Source: Anseranas semipalmata (taxonomy: Eukaryota > Chordata > Aves > Anseriformes > Anseranatidae). From it: 64,000 bases of DNA. A program made the translations under genes and the position numbers. Below, piece by piece: positions 50,997-64,000 of this stretch (position 1 is its first letter; the number at the start of each line of letters is the position of its first letter). Under the pieces are notes generated by a model that searched no databases, was not told where the DNA came from, and saw only the letters and a list, made by a program, of their open reading frames with translations. Location: assembly GCA_013399115.1 (NCBI GenBank), contig VXAA01003156.1:186251-250250 (forward strand), read 5' to 3'.

Positions 50997-53301
50997 CCCC
51001 AGCTGGAGGGTGCGATTGCGAGCCAAGCATTGTTGGCTTTTGCTCTGTGTTCTGGCTTCTGAACAAAGGTGCTGCTGAAAGGGTGAGTATTTAGCTTCCA
51101 TCCTCTTTGATGTAGATTTACGTTCCTAGGAACTGATAAATTTAAACTCACCAAACCTGTCACCTTAAAGTGTATCTAGGTTTGCAGTGGAAAGAATCTA
51201 ATCTACCAGCTCATAAAGCTTTGAGCATCAGCCATCAAAGCATTGTTAAATTCTGGTTTAGTGTAGATTATATGGCATTCTGCAGCACCACAGACCAGAG
51301 AAGCTGAAAGGTGAGCATGTTTCACCTCTTGCACAGATCTGAATTTAGAGCAACAGAAATCTCAAAGACCATGAAAATAAACAGTAATAAAAGTATGATT
51401 CCTATTCAGTGACCAGCATGGAAAAGGATGGCTACGAGGGGTGCTTGACTACCCATTTCCTACGTAGTTGTGTGAATTGTACATCAAATCTGACGTCTAA
51501 CACATTGGTTGTCTTCTGAAACTAACTGAGGTACCCGAGCATTATTTGAAAGAAAAAGAAAATATGCTTTTATCAACCAGACAAGGCTGTTTATGAGATG
51601 GGGGATAAATTTAATGCTGTTGCCCTGCCGTGGCAGAGAAGGGGCTGTTAGTAATTGAACAGGAATTTCTAGAAATCTTTCCCTTGAGCCAGTGAAACAC
51701 TGAGTGTGCCAGACATGTGAAGGTGCAGTGTGGGGGTGAGGGTGTCATTTTACAAGTGTTTCCAATTGGCAGTGAATAGATTAAAACAACAGAGGATTAG
51801 CACAGAAGGGGACTTTTGAAAACATTTCAGAGCTTTATGGTTTTGAAATAGTGTTTGTGTTTTATCTGCACACAAACAAAACTGTGTGTATAGGACAGTA
51901 TTAGTACCTTAAGGAAGGGTAGATGAAAGTAAATATGTGATGCTGTAAAGTCTATATTGGTCTGTTTTTCATATGACTGCATTAACCGTCAGAAATAGGG
52001 ATGTCATGCATAATGCTTGAAGTTCATTCTTCAGGAGAGTCTATAAAGCTTTATGCTGCCAGGTGTTGTGTGTGCATTGGTCTTCTGCAGACAATTTTCT
52101 TTATTCATGGCCTTTATTTAAAAATACAGGCGTTATCAATCTGTACCCATAAAAACACCCTGCATTAGAGTCATTAGCTTAATATTTTAGGATCATGAAG
52201 AGAGTCATTGGTAAAACATTCTAGGAACTTCCAACTAGTAGCCTAAAAAGGCTTTATTGTATACAAAAAGTATATAAAGTAAATACTTAGACTTCATGAA
52301 GAAAAATATCTTGGAGTATTCAAGATTAAAAGCAAGTATTGTATATTCCATTAGAAAGCTGGACTCTGAGACTTGAAACTTGCACTTCTAGTTCTTGAAC
52401 ATACTGAGATACTTAGATTGAAATTTGGTCAGTTACTGTTATTGTTTCCTGTAGCAAACCTTTTAATAGAGATGTTTAATGTCTAAAAGATATTATACTT
52501 TCTTTTTTTCTTTTACTTTGCTCATTTCAAAGATGCCTACTAAATTTCAGGGTATACCTTTGAAATCTTGAAAGGCAAGGCAAGATTCTCATTCTGTTTT
52601 TGTGCACAAATAAATGTACCAGGTGGAGCAAGGTGTTGTTCTGTGATTCTTTTACTCTACGACATCTATCAGAGAAGCCCTCCTGACTAGGGGGACTTAG
52701 AGTCTCTTAACAGAAGGACACTAAGCTGAGTAGTATACTGCATAGAACTCAAAGCTAGTGCTGTGTGTTGGAAGGCTGTCCCTGGCTGACATTTGGCACA
52801 ACAATATGAATTGGAGTTGCCAGTTGTGTTCAGCATGTTTCTTCTGTCAGGAAGTGGTAAGGAGCAATCATGAGGAATACAACATGCAGAAGGATTTACA
52901 AGCAAGCAAGAAGTAAGCTTAAGAGCAAGAGATGGCGGGTAGATGTGAGGATCTGGCCTGGAAGAAGTTGTAGTTATGAGGTTGTAATTTTATTAAATAA
53001 TCATAAGGAATAATTCTCTGTACCTGGGGGGTTGTTGAGAATAATAATTTCCAAGAAGGTCTAGTTCAGCAATTCCCATGGTACTCTTGAGGCTAAGCAT
53101 CTTTGGTCTTTTTACCTTTAGCGGCTAAATCATGTGAGACTCAGTGGTATGACTGAGTTGGAGGTAGCATTATGTGTTTTCCCTAAAACTTGCTTGACAA
53201 GGCCCTAAAACCAAGCAAAGCTTATATGTTGCAAAGTCTTAGGGAAGTTATTAAGGATACTTCTGTTTTTGTAGTTGTCCTCTAGAAGGCATGGATTCCT
53301 T

Positions 53302-53341
53302 AAAAAAAAAAAAAAAAAAAGGAAAGAAAAGAAAAGAAAAG
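53302..53341. repeat. Poly-A run followed by GAAAA repeats
   Basis: Nineteen A are followed by gg and then several gaaaa units. It could be the decayed tail of a retrosequence, but the sequence before it (aaggcatggattcctt) is not recognisable, so it is recorded only as a simple repeat. Confidence 0.85.
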
Positions 53342-56300
53342 AACACAAAAAAATCAGAAAAAGTAACAACAAGTTGTTGTAAAGTTAACTTCCTTAACTT
53401 TATTTCCAGATGTGCTTTTATAAAAGATGGAGTCTGGGGGATCTGAATCAAGTTGCTTCTTTCCTCTTGTCGTTTCTCTCATCCTTTTGAGTGAATTACT
53501 ATATGCCTACTATATGCCTATTCTGTGATATTTGTGTAATTGGCTAAGCTGTAGAGATGCAGTAAATTCGCACGGCTAACAAGAGCAGTATACAATGCAC
53601 AAGTGGGATCTGTTCGTCAAGCAGCCTATTTAGTGAAACACATTTCAGATCTGGGGCATGTTTTTGAGTATGAGGACAGGCAGGAAATAAACTGAGAGCC
53701 TGAGGCCTTTCAGGAACAGGCACTAGTGCAAGCTTTCCTTAAGCCTGATGAGGCCAGAGATACAGAATATTTCTTCATTTGGAAAAAAATGTTGGATTCA
53801 GCAGTGTAGTTTTAAGTACTGAAAGGAGTTGCTGTCTCATCCCTGATGTTCTGTGGTAACCATTTCTTTGTGCACCGATTTGTGATGGAGGAGGGCTTGA
53901 GCACTGTCTTTGATGCATGTGGAAACTGTAGAGGGATCTTTGGCCTCCTTACATTAACATGTTGCCTGCTGCTCTTCATTTCCCGTACCCAGAGAACTGA
54001 TGGTTTGGAGGTGACTGTAAAAATATTTACTGCAGGAAGCCGTCTAAGCCCCCTTTTCAGATCATCACCCAAAACAGAAACTCAGGCAAAAGTTCCGACC
54101 TCTGTTTTAGAAATGATAGGTTTGAACGTGAAGTGCTTTTCTACTGAGGAGCTGGAGGCACATGGGGCTGAATTATCAGTAACTGCCTGAAGCAGGCTCT
54201 TTCTGTTGAGGGATTTTTCCAAATAGATTGACATCTCCATCTCCAGTAAGTAGCAGCATCGTTGCAATTCCTTTCAGATTTGCTGGCTTTTGTGGACTAG
54301 AGTACATGGGGGTGGATATTGCACTGAATTTGGTGTCTCTCCAAAGCTGGTAGGATTGTTCCCAGCTGTCAGTGACTCACAGTAGCCAAGTTGCTGTCTC
54401 AGAGTTCAAGTTAATGGAATTTGCTGTTCAGTTCCCCTTGAACTGGCTGGCAGAGATGGAATTTCCCGTGAACTAGGAAAGGCAGGAGAAATTCTTCAAA
54501 GTACAAGCTTTAAATTTGAGTTGCATCTGAAAAATTGCTGAGAAGTGCAGTCCTTCCTCATCTGGATGGGAGTAGCTCCTGGCCAACAATCTTGCTTTCA
54601 GGCATTTCATTTTGTTCTAAATACCTACACTGTGCTTTTTGCTGAACATACCCAGTTTCCAGAAGCACGTTAAAAATGTGATAAATATATGTCACATGAT
54701 TGTTGTCCTATTCCTTTTCCACATGGATGGCAAACTTCATCTGGATTTAGAGGCTCTATTCTGTCAGCAGAGTAACTACTCAGTTTGTTTATGCCCAAGA
54801 AAAGGGGTACAAATATCACCAATGGAATGCATTCATGGAATTAATGTATTTACTGAACAATAAATGAAATTTTACACTTTTTTGCTACTGTTCATTTTTA
54901 CCAAGCAGGTTATCTGTACCTTTTATGTTAATACAAAGGGATATCTGAAGTAGCTGGGGTATACCATGAAGAATGGGGACCTGGGTTCACATGTTGATTT
55001 TGACTGTTTTCTGGTAGTGTGTGATTCCTCCAGGGCGCCTGCTGCTAGAGCTGCATTCGGTTGTAGGCATTGTTCAGTGTTGCCTCTCGAACAGTGCAGA
55101 ATTGTTAGGATGGTTTGGATGTCATTTATTTTCTTTGAAGAAAGCTGTTATGTGACTGAAAATCACTGTCATTTGCCAAAAGAAATAAATCTGAAGCTTA
55201 TTTCCCTTGTTGGTGCTCTGTTTTATAGTATCAGAATGTCTGGAGCAAGTTCAGTCTATTGCTGGTAATGAGTCAGTATCTGACTAGCCCACATTTGCGG
55301 CTTGATTATACTGCATGCAGTGCCTTGTTTCCTCCTTTTTGTCTGTGGTTTGTACCTGTGAACCTTGGGTATGTGTATGAAAAGTATCTTCCAGTTATGA
55401 ACGCCGTATGAAAACATGAAAGGCAAAGAAAATAGCTAGTGTTTTCTACCCAATGTTTCAGCTTTTCCATTTTCATTAATCTATTAGGATGAAAGTGCAA
55501 GAACCCAGAGTAAGAAGATGACATTTAGTTCACTAATCAGATAATCAAAGAGGGAAGAGGTAACGGACACAAATTTATTTTCTGGATATGCTAAGGAACA
55601 ACAGCCTGAGAAGATTAAATGCATATCTGTTTCAGACTGTACGTACATTTTTCCATTAGACAGGATTATATCACTGCAAAGAATTGTGATGACCCTTTGC
55701 TTCTTTTCAGTTCTATATTTGCTTTCTTTATATGCCCTTTTGTAAGCAAGACCTGCAAAATTTTCTGTCTTCTTCAACTGAATCACACTAGTACTGGTTT
55801 GCCATGCTGATAATTGCTCATGAAACTGCTCAGTTCTCTGATATCAGTCTCTTATGCCAGGTATGCTTGGTTTCTTCAGCCTTTAATGCCTGTTGGTCTA
55901 CTTGTGCGACCAAGATAGGGTATTCAGATATGTTTAGTTAAATGTCCAAATAGTGCCTTAGATGATTAACTGTGCCTATGCTTCTAGTCACGCTAAGAAA
56001 GCAGTATTTCTGACTACTTATATACATGATGCATCAGGCTTCAGGGACTTTATTCAGGGACTTCTTCCCTGTCCTAAGTATTTCTTCTGAGATAGGATGC
56101 TGAGAAATTAACCTTGGCCCCAGTTGACTAGGTCTTCCTTCCATAAAGTGGACAAGTGTTAGTATTCCAGTTTTTCTAAGATCCTTCCTGTTAAGAGGAT
56201 CTTTGAAAGTTATATCCATGTAATGAGACAAAGTAACCAATCCTGGGGCTATGGGGGATGACATTTATAGTGACATAATGACCCTTTTGAGGTCCTTTTC

Positions 56301-59300
56301 TCCATCATACAAAGTACTCATCTCAAAGTCTGGTAAATCAACTTTCACTTTTTGATATATCTGCCATGACAAGAAAATGTTTTCACTCAAAACAGCCATT
56401 CTGCCTTGCACTTTGTTTTCTGAAGGAATGTGGAGGGTAGGAGAACTTCGATGTATTGACTGCTGAAGACCTCTTTGCCCGGATGTATTGGGAAAGATGA
56501 AATTAAAATTTTAAAGATAGGAAGTCAATATGTAGTAAACTAAGGTACCTTAAATCATGCTGTGGATTTTGTATTCAGAGATAATTTAACCTGGATTTCC
56601 TGTTCTTTAAGCTTCCTTTCCAAATGCCTTGTAATAACCCCAAAAATGAAAGCTCCCTCCATGTATATGAAGGAGTTTTGCTAACAGTCTCCCCTATTGA
56701 TCTCAGTGGCATAATTGATCCAGCAGAATTCATACAGTAAATGCAAAAGCTTGTAGTGTTTACCATTTCGATTTTCGCAGCTCAGTGTTGTGGCACTGAC
56801 TTTAATACTTGTTCAGAGTCCTAAGAGCAATTTTTACTGGAGTTGACACTGTAATTAACATCAGACTGATTAGAGTAGCCTATTATAATTGGTCTGAGGG
56901 TTATACTGTAGTCCCTTGAAATACATGATAGATGATAATACTGAAAATACTGTGTTGATACTATACTGTTACCTGGACTTCAAAGTGCAGTTCTGTAGTC
57001 TCTTTAAAGGAAGTGAAAAGGATACAAGAGAAAGGATACAAGAGGGACAGAGAGGTACGTACACAAAGGAGTAGTAGCATGGTGACGTACAAATACGTTT
57101 CTGAGTTAAAAAGTTTGAAAATTTTTTGAAGATATGACAAATGTGAAATCATATATTTTGGAAATAGTGAATGCTTCAGCACAGGTAGTTTAAAAACTCC
57201 TTTTTTTTTTTACCTTTCTTCATCCACACAAGAACAAAGAGTTATTCAGAAGAGCTGAACAGAAGCAAACCTAAACTGAACAGGAGGTGCTTTTTATTAT
57301 GCCCAGATTTGTCTGTGGAACTCATGGCCACACTTGTTCTTAATTCTGAGGTGTAGATAGCAAGCAGGGGGACTGGGCATGCATGAATGATGGAAAGGAA
57401 AAAAAAAGGGGGAAAAAAGAACTAGATAGAAGAGGATAAAAACTCATACAGTACAATGGGTGTATCAGTTTCTAAATACTGATTATGTCCATGAATATTT
57501 TAATTTAGGATTTCTTGAAACTTTTCAAATAGAAGGGAGTGGCTTGCTCTCAAATTGTCCAATATTTGAGCAAGATAAACTCCTGCTCTGAGTTACTATC
57601 TTCTGTACTATTGTAAAGTCTCTTGATACTGTGAACAAATGCAATCATTAACTACCAGGGAAACAATGCATCAAAATTCACCCTCTGTTTCTAGAAGATG
57701 CTTTTGTGTGGAAGAGGAGCTCACACAGAAGACTGTGGTTAATTCAGCATACCTTGTTCTCTGTTCTACATTTCCTCTCAGTCCTGTAATTTATAATTTT
57801 TGTTCTTCCTGACCATGTTGATGGTGCAGAATTCCAAATCCTTCAGTCATTCTCTCCTTGCTATTCCCTTCTGGAGTCATCCCAGCTGACTCCTACAGTC
57901 TAATAGAGGAAATCTCAGCCAAACTATGTAATCTCATATTTTGGAAATTGAAAATCAAAAGCATATGTTTCAAGTGACAAAGGGAGTAACTCCATCTGAC
58001 AGTACCTGAGCTGCTGCTGGAGTGGCCAGTTCTGTGACAAAAAGAAAGTAATCTGACAAGTTTTTAACAGTCATTAAAATATTATCTGGTCAAAAAATCA
58101 TTTTTAAGTTGAGAATGCTGTAGACTATTTCTTTTACTGAGCCACTTGGGAGCATCTGAATGTAAGGGAGCAGCAATTTGCTCTGTGTGTCCGTAGTGCT
58201 GAAGGCAGTGGATGTGCAGAAGTCCTTCAGCCAAGTCCTGAAGGCAGCAAGCAATCTTCAGGATCACCTGTCCAGCACCGACTAGTTGACAGACTGTATC
58301 CTCTACCTGAAATGGCGCCTGGTGCTTACCATCTGCCAGGTAATTATTAAGAAAAGAGTACATTTATTCATTAGGCTCCATGATGTTTTTTTTTTTTTTA
58401 ATTTACCTCATGTTAAACTCCCTCACAGCTGCATGTCTGTTCCTTTCCTTTCCTCATGCTCTGTGGCTCTAATTTATGTTTGAGCTGTTTTCTTGTTCTG
58501 TTTTCTTATGCTGAAGTGTTCTACCTTGGCGTAAGGAGCCCCTCCTGCTTTTGCTTTCTGTGTTTTAACTTCAGTAGCTGAATTTGAGGTAGCGTGTTGG
58601 CTTACTTTCGAAGCCAATACAGGTGAGGAAAAGCAGCAACACTGAGGGGGTACATCATGGTAATGCAGAGGGGAGAGAAAGAGAGTAATGGGATGATGAA
58701 AGGCAAAACATTCACTGAAATGAGTTTCTAAAAAAGCACAGAGAGCATGTGTGTGTGGTGGAGAGGGAGTTGTCTCGAAAAGCTGTGTTTGTTCCCTGGA
58801 GGCTCCCGTGTGCTATAATTGAGTCAACATGTCAAAGTGAAGTATGTGGCGAGCTTTGGGAGTGGGGGAAAACTGCTTCTTCTGCACATACAGGGCTTGG
58901 ATGAACCCAGTCTTACAGTGATAATAAGCACTCTGCTTTTGCATTGCTGAAGCCACAACACAGCAGAATAGCTGTCCAGCCAAGCTCTGTAGCTGATGTT
59001 TCTCTAAGAAATGCTTTAAATCTTTGGTTGGGAAGCTAGAAATAATTGGTTTTGACTCTACTTCTGTTGTGGAAGTGAATGAAGATGATGAACAGAGGGG
59101 AGGATGACTGAATTGCTGTTGAGATACAGGCAAGGCAAGCTACAAGAGCCTTCCTTAATTTAATGATTTTTAAATCTCAAAGAAACAAATCCCATTCCTT
59201 GTATAGTGTTTCTCATGCTGGTGTAATGTTCTGGGGATATACTGGCTTACTTTTGTTTAGTGTCTGTATTTTTGTGTTTAACATGGGTTGAAAAGGGATG

Positions 59301-62300
59301 GTGGCAACGCTCTGTCCCGGTGGATCATTGCAGCCTTTGGCTGTGTGACTTGATTCATGGTGCTGCACTGGCAGCTCTCCCCTGGCCAAAGCTCACTGCA
59401 GCTTCACCCTAGGACTTCATATGAACTTGAAAATCTTTAAAGCCAATGTTTCCATGCTAACAAGCTAATTTTGTCTTGACTGTTTTTTATGTAGAATCTT
59501 TACTTTTGGAGCTTTCATGTTTTATAAATCATGCTTACTGACATGTTTGATGTTCTGATTGTTTCCATAGTGACAGCAATGGCAGAAACCTGCAAAAGGA
59601 AGGTGACAGCATTGTATTTTTAAGATTAACAGTTTTACAGAGGAATGGTTTGAGGAGGTGGGAATATACAGCAGGTTTTTCCAAGCAGTCACAGAATATT
59701 TGGGAGTAGTTGAATAAGCTTGGAGGTCAGAGAAAAAAGGCAGCAGGACAGAAGAACAGGTTTGTTATTTTGGCATTCATCTGTGTGGGGAAGCAGTGAA
59801 CAGAAGGTCAGCCTAGAAAATATGAAGTGCTTTCAGCAACGTCTCCTTTATTGGTACTCCAAATGATGATGAAATTCTGAAATGCAGAAAACTGCAACGT
59901 ACAAATTATCTTCAGGGAAAAGGCAGAAGTTAACATGCCTGTGAGACAATGTGTAGCATACCTTTGTTTAATTTCTCCCTTCCAAATTCATAACCTAAAT
60001 GTAGGAAGCTTTTAGCATTAGAAATCAGACACTTACAAAGCCATTAGTGAGAGATGCAACCTCTTTTTTTTACCTCTGGTAAAACCAGCTGTCTGACTTT
60101 ATTTTCTGGCAAGTAAGGCTTTATCCCTTTTCATTACACATTGTACTACCCGTGTTTGTCAGTAACATACCTTGAGAGAATGCAAGCATTTGATGAGAAC
60201 CCTCGCTGCGGCTGAGAGGGTTGTTTTAAAGCATTTTGTAGGAGAGACAAGCATCCCCTGACGTGTCTCTTTGTAGCAGGTGTTGATGCTTCTGTCTACG
60301 GTGTGGTCACTTGAAGCAGTTGCCTGAGTTATAACGTGTGCCCACCTTTCTTATCTCAGCAAGTGGGAGGAGATAATGAGAGAGATGCTTGTAAACAGTG
60401 TTAAATATTTTCTTTCAGGGACGATCCCTTTTCACTGAAGCATTTGATAGCATTCAAAGTGCGCTTTCCTTCCCCACCACTATTAGGGTGCCTGAGGGCT
60501 GCAGTCAGGCTTGGGACTTTGAGCCCGTGTAGCTCAGCCTGGGAAGAGCAAGTCAGGCAGCACTGCCCATCTCCAGGTGGCAGGCACCTCTCCGGCCCTG
60601 GGGAAATCAGGCAGGTCGGTAGTAAGACACAGGTGCTACACTCCAATTTAACACATTGTTAAATTCAGATCTCATATGCCTTCCAGCCAAAATATGGCAT
60701 CATACTGTAAACTGAATTCATGTTGCATCTTATTACACTGGGGAAGAGAAGCAGGCAGCTGGGAACTTGGGTTACCTTGAAAGTTACAGAAGTTACTCAT
60801 TTGTCAGTGCCTGAGGCCTCTTAGGTCACATCTGTGCTGGTACCTTGCATTATTTTGATATCTGGGAGTAGGGGTGAGTAAAAATACATAACTTACAGTT
60901 CTTTGTATTTATCTGCAACATTTTGCATGGCTGGCATGTTAGGAAGTGTTTGATTCTGCTTTTCCCTTCACCCAGCGAAGGGGAAGTTTCTTTGTTTTTT
61001 TACCAGCCAGAATTACTGTGTGTAAAACTAGAAAGTAGTTTAGAAATCATGGGATCAGTTAGTTGTAGCAGAAAGGCTGAAGGAAATCATGCCATCTGCT
61101 CTAAATACTGCCCTCTTATTTGCAGAATGATAGAAAATTAAATGAAGTCAGTTTCTTCTTGAGAGAAGTTCATTTATAGATAGTTAAGCTGTTGAGATGC
61201 TGAGTTAGTAGGAAAATAAGAAGATTGGTTAGGATGTCAACCTCCTCCCCCAGAAGAAAAATGTGTTTTTTGCATTGTTTATGCTGATAATAATTTAAGG
61301 CATAGATTAGGGCTGTGCTTTAAGTTGTGTCTTGTGTCCTAAGCTTATATTGTATATCACTTGTATTTCAGTTTCATTATGAAATTTAGACAGAAGCAGA
61401 CATTTTAGACGTGCCTCTGTCATATGAAACTTTTATCTAATTTCTTTGTCTGTAAGATTCGCTTCTTACAATTTGCAGTCTTTTCTCATCCCTCATAGAA
61501 TCAAGGGGTAGCATTTTTCTCTTCTGCACTGTTGTTAGTAATAGCAGTTAGAGCTGATTCATTGGCATTGATGCACCTACTGCTTATTGCAAGATAGCTT
61601 TATTTGCAGAGGTATCATGGAGTGCTTAATTTAGTTTGCAGAACCTTTGTAGCTGTTTTAATTTTACATGGAATACAACAGGAAATTCTGAAAAAAAAAA
61701 CAAACAACAAAACCCTACTCACTTGTAAATTTACCCATTAAAGTCATAGAGCATGTAGATTTGGATAACATTATATTCATTTCTTGAAGTAGAATCTTCC
61801 CTTAAGTCATGGAAAAACATGTGCATGGAAAAAAGCATTTCTTACGCATCTTTTGCTCCTGGTTCCAATTACAGGCAGCTGTCTGATTTATACTCAATGA
61901 AAACAACTAATTGTGCCCTTGTAAACTTTTTCAGTTTAGAGGAGTGAATATTTACTTGCATGGAAACATTTGCATGTGTAATACTGAAAACCTTTACTGC
62001 AGATACAAAATTTCAGAGTTCAAAACATACAGGCCCCTAATGCTCTTCTAAAAGCCCTTCCTTCACTGAAGACTAGTTGACAACTTTCCCCCCTCCATGT
62101 GTCATTCATGCTTAGTGTTATTGCAAGTTCTTGGATAACAGATTCAGGTGATAGCGTTAGCCAAACAAACTGTTAGGCCTCTAGTAGTGATTTCCTCTCT
62201 GTTTCTCATGAAATATTTAGGATGATGCACAGTACTTTGCATTTATTCTTTTTTTCTAAAGTAATGGAAAGATTGTTTAATGGATGATATTGAATATCAG

Positions 62301-62455
62301 TTCCTATTTTATGAAAAGTTTTTAGGACACTCAATAAAAAGATTTAGGTTAAAGTGCTTTTAAAATTTCAATCTCATAGGATTCAGAAGATCTCTACCCT
62401 TATGGAAGGTCTGATAAACTAACGCTGATTCTTTTGAAGATACTTCTATTAAACG

Positions 62456-63066
62456 TCACAGAATATCACAGAATGGCTTATGTTGGAAGGGACCTAAAGA
62501 CCGTCTGGTTCCAACCCCCCTGCCATGGGCAGGGTTGCCACCCACTAGACCAGGTTGCCCAGGGCCCCATCCAGGCTGTCTTTGAACACCCCAGGGATGG
62601 GGCATCCACAGCTTCTCTGGGCAGCCTGTTCCAGGGCCTCACCACCCTCACAGTGAAGAACTTCTTCCTAACATCCAATCTAAATCTATCCTCTTTTAGT
62701 TTAAAACCATTTCCCCTTGTCCTACCACTATCTGCCCATGTAAAAAGTTGCTTTTCATCTTTTTTATAAGCCCCCTTGAAGTACTGAAAGGCCGCAGTGA
62801 GGTCTCCCCGGAGCCTTCTCTTCTCCAGGCTGAACATCCCCAGCTCTGTCAGCCTCTCTTCATAGGAGAGGGCTCCAGCCCTCTGATCATCCTGGTGGCC
62901 CTCCTCTGGATCCGCTCTAACAGGTCCACGTCTTTCTTGTGCTGGGGGCCCCAGACCTGGATGCAGCACTGCAAGCGGGGCCTCACGAGGGCAGAGCAGA
63001 GGGGGACAGTCGCCTCCCCTGCCCTGCTGGCCATGCCTCTGTTGATGCAGCCCAAAAGCCCTTGTC
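62456..63066 (-). mobile_element. CR1 LINE 3' end, minus orientation
   Basis: Read on the plus strand it opens with the reversed CR1 tail (tcacagaatatcacagaatg, then ttggaagggacctaaagacc). It continues through caggttgcccagggccccat, gggcagcctgttccagggcc, agaacttcttcctaacatcc, ttccccttgtcctaccacta, gtgaggtctccccggagcct and gatgcagcccaaaagccc. It is 5' truncated at about 63066, where unrelated sequence resumes. It is well preserved and is the youngest repeat in the window. Confidence 0.97.
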
Positions 63067-63088
63067 TTTGATGAATTTTGTTGCACAC
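62478..63088 (-). pseudogene. CR1 ORF2 C-terminal remnant, frameshifted
   Basis: The minus strand encodes the end of the CR1 reverse-transcriptase polyprotein in two frames. The upstream part reads [37 protein letters not shown] and [19 protein letters not shown]. After LEPSP the frame is lost near 62870, where cccctc-type sequence looks one base short of the usual LEHLSYEDRL. It resumes as [34 protein letters not shown] and [20 protein letters not shown]. The catalytic domain is absent through 5' truncation, so the copy is dead. The 254-codon open frame here is this remnant plus read-through, not a host gene. Confidence 0.93.
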
Positions 63089-64000
63089 TTGAAGTTAGGC
63101 ATGGATTTAGTATCATTAGAGAAATACGTTTTGATAAAATTGTGTGCATGAAGTGCATCCCTTTCCTTTTGGGGTTGTGTGTCTGAAGTGGGACATGACT
63201 GGAAATTCGATGGTACAGTGTGTTCTTTTGTTGATGACACACGTGTTATGTAATCAGGTCAACTCAGTTTGTGTACTCTCTGGACAAATTCATTCCTATC
63301 TTGAAATGACTTCTATTGAGAATAGCTCAGAGATATTTCAGCTATAGTTGTCAATTTAAATCAAGATGCTTTGGATTTCCGGAATGCTGTCCTCAGAATC
63401 TTTTGAGCTCTGGACTTCTTGGAAGACTTTTGCATGCTTTCTCACCGTGTGTTCTTTAGTCTTTTTTATCCTAGAAACCCTTTTAATGTATGGTTTGAAA
63501 GATTCATGTATAGTTATTTTTATTGTTTCATCCTCTGCATCTTTATAATTGAGTACCTGTCTTTTTTTTGCTTGTTTTTTCTCACATCTGCATTTCATCT
63601 AGGTAAAATCTGAGTTTTATTTTATGTTGCTCATAAGTGTAAATTTGTAGTTCTTTTGCCATGTTGATTAGAAATTGTCTTTAGAGGTGTAGAAGTCAGA
63701 GACACTACCTTTTTTTTTTACCCATGGTATTCAGTGGGGTAGCTTTAGATCTGGGTGGAGATTCCTGGACTTGAGTCTTTTGCCCTGTCAAGTTGATAAA
63801 TGTGTCATTATTCTGGGGCTGAAGGGTTCTGGTTTATATGAAATAAGAGGGTACTGAGGACCAGAGAAGCATAATAGTCAACATTGACTTGTGGGTGTCA
63901 GGCATGGCTGCCCTGCCAGCCCCTCTACTCTTCTGGCTTTTTGCTAGTTTCTTTGCTGTTGTGTCAGTTTATTGCAGAGTATCACTCTCTGTGAGTACTT
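63067..64000. other. Non-coding right end
   Basis: AT-rich sequence with T runs (63556-63562, 63712-63719) and no recognised feature. Confidence 0.55.

Larger units (their letters stand above)
49576..62455. other. Gene-poor stretch, 12.9 kb
   Basis: AT-rich, with homopolymer runs (18 T at 50979-50996; an A run with GAAAA repeats at 53302-53341) and a GC-richer island-like patch at 60460-60620 that lacks CpG. No supported exon, RNA gene or repeat family is seen. The 114-codon frame at 53846-54190 resembles no family known to me. Confidence 0.5.

Noticed and set aside
50979..51083. Poly-T tract plus cccag followed by an open stretch to gtgagt, an exon-like arrangement
   Set aside because: The enclosed sequence encodes nothing recognisable and no partner exon in a matching phase is found; the T run alone creates the acceptor look.
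53846..54190. 114-codon plus-strand frame with a hydrophobic segment
   Set aside because: No CpG island, splice context or family resemblance; consistent with chance.
62478..63242. 254-codon open frame on the minus strand
   Set aside because: It is the frameshifted C-terminal part of a CR1 LINE plus unrelated read-through, not a host gene.

Overview
The window is vertebrate nuclear DNA, almost certainly from a bird. It has small exons with GT-AG junctions in multi-kilobase introns, CpG islands interrupted by N gaps, and CR1 LINE fragments, the typical avian retrotransposon. Species cannot be fixed from the sequence; a chicken-like galliform is plausible.

From 1 to about 18.1 kb the plus strand carries the 3' half of CAMK2G, the gamma subunit of Ca2+/calmodulin-dependent protein kinase II. 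The kinase and autoregulatory exons lie upstream of the window. Eight coding exons were resolved: four linker exons (170-202 with the KKRK-type nuclear localisation signal, 4069-4137, 5740-5784, 6445-6493), a rarely used 114-nt cassette (8530-8643), and three hub (association-domain) exons (12842-12917, 13434-13528, 14648-14880). All junction phases agree. The C-terminus reads ...[10 protein letters not shown], the gamma-type ending. A block resembling the mammalian CAMK2G 3' UTR appears only 3 kb further on (17.83-18.14 kb). This suggests an intron exactly at the stop codon, and perhaps an alternative C-terminal tail.

Within the 4.2-kb intron just before the hub exons there is a CpG island (10.44-10.81 kb) with an open exon. 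Its splice donor is in the right phase to join the hub exons. This would be the arrangement for a kinase-less, hub-only protein like alphaKAP from CAMK2A; it is a hypothesis.

From 18.2 to 26.4 kb are two further CpG islands (20.95-21.42 and 24.72-26.42 kb). The second contains a 760-base assembly gap and may be the promoter of an unseen neighbour. The first holds a weak candidate first coding exon with a signal-peptide-like start. A 54-bp-stem inverted repeat lies at 23.6 kb.

From 26.4 to 64 kb I find no convincing exon on either strand. The region is AT-rich, with one candidate developmental enhancer (27.28-27.66 kb), two younger CR1 3' ends (37.3 kb plus, 62.5-63.1 kb minus), two ancient CR1/L3-like fragments (46.9-47.3 and 49.2-49.6 kb), short tandem duplications and homopolymer runs. 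It is either intergenic or the intron of a gene whose exons lie outside the window.
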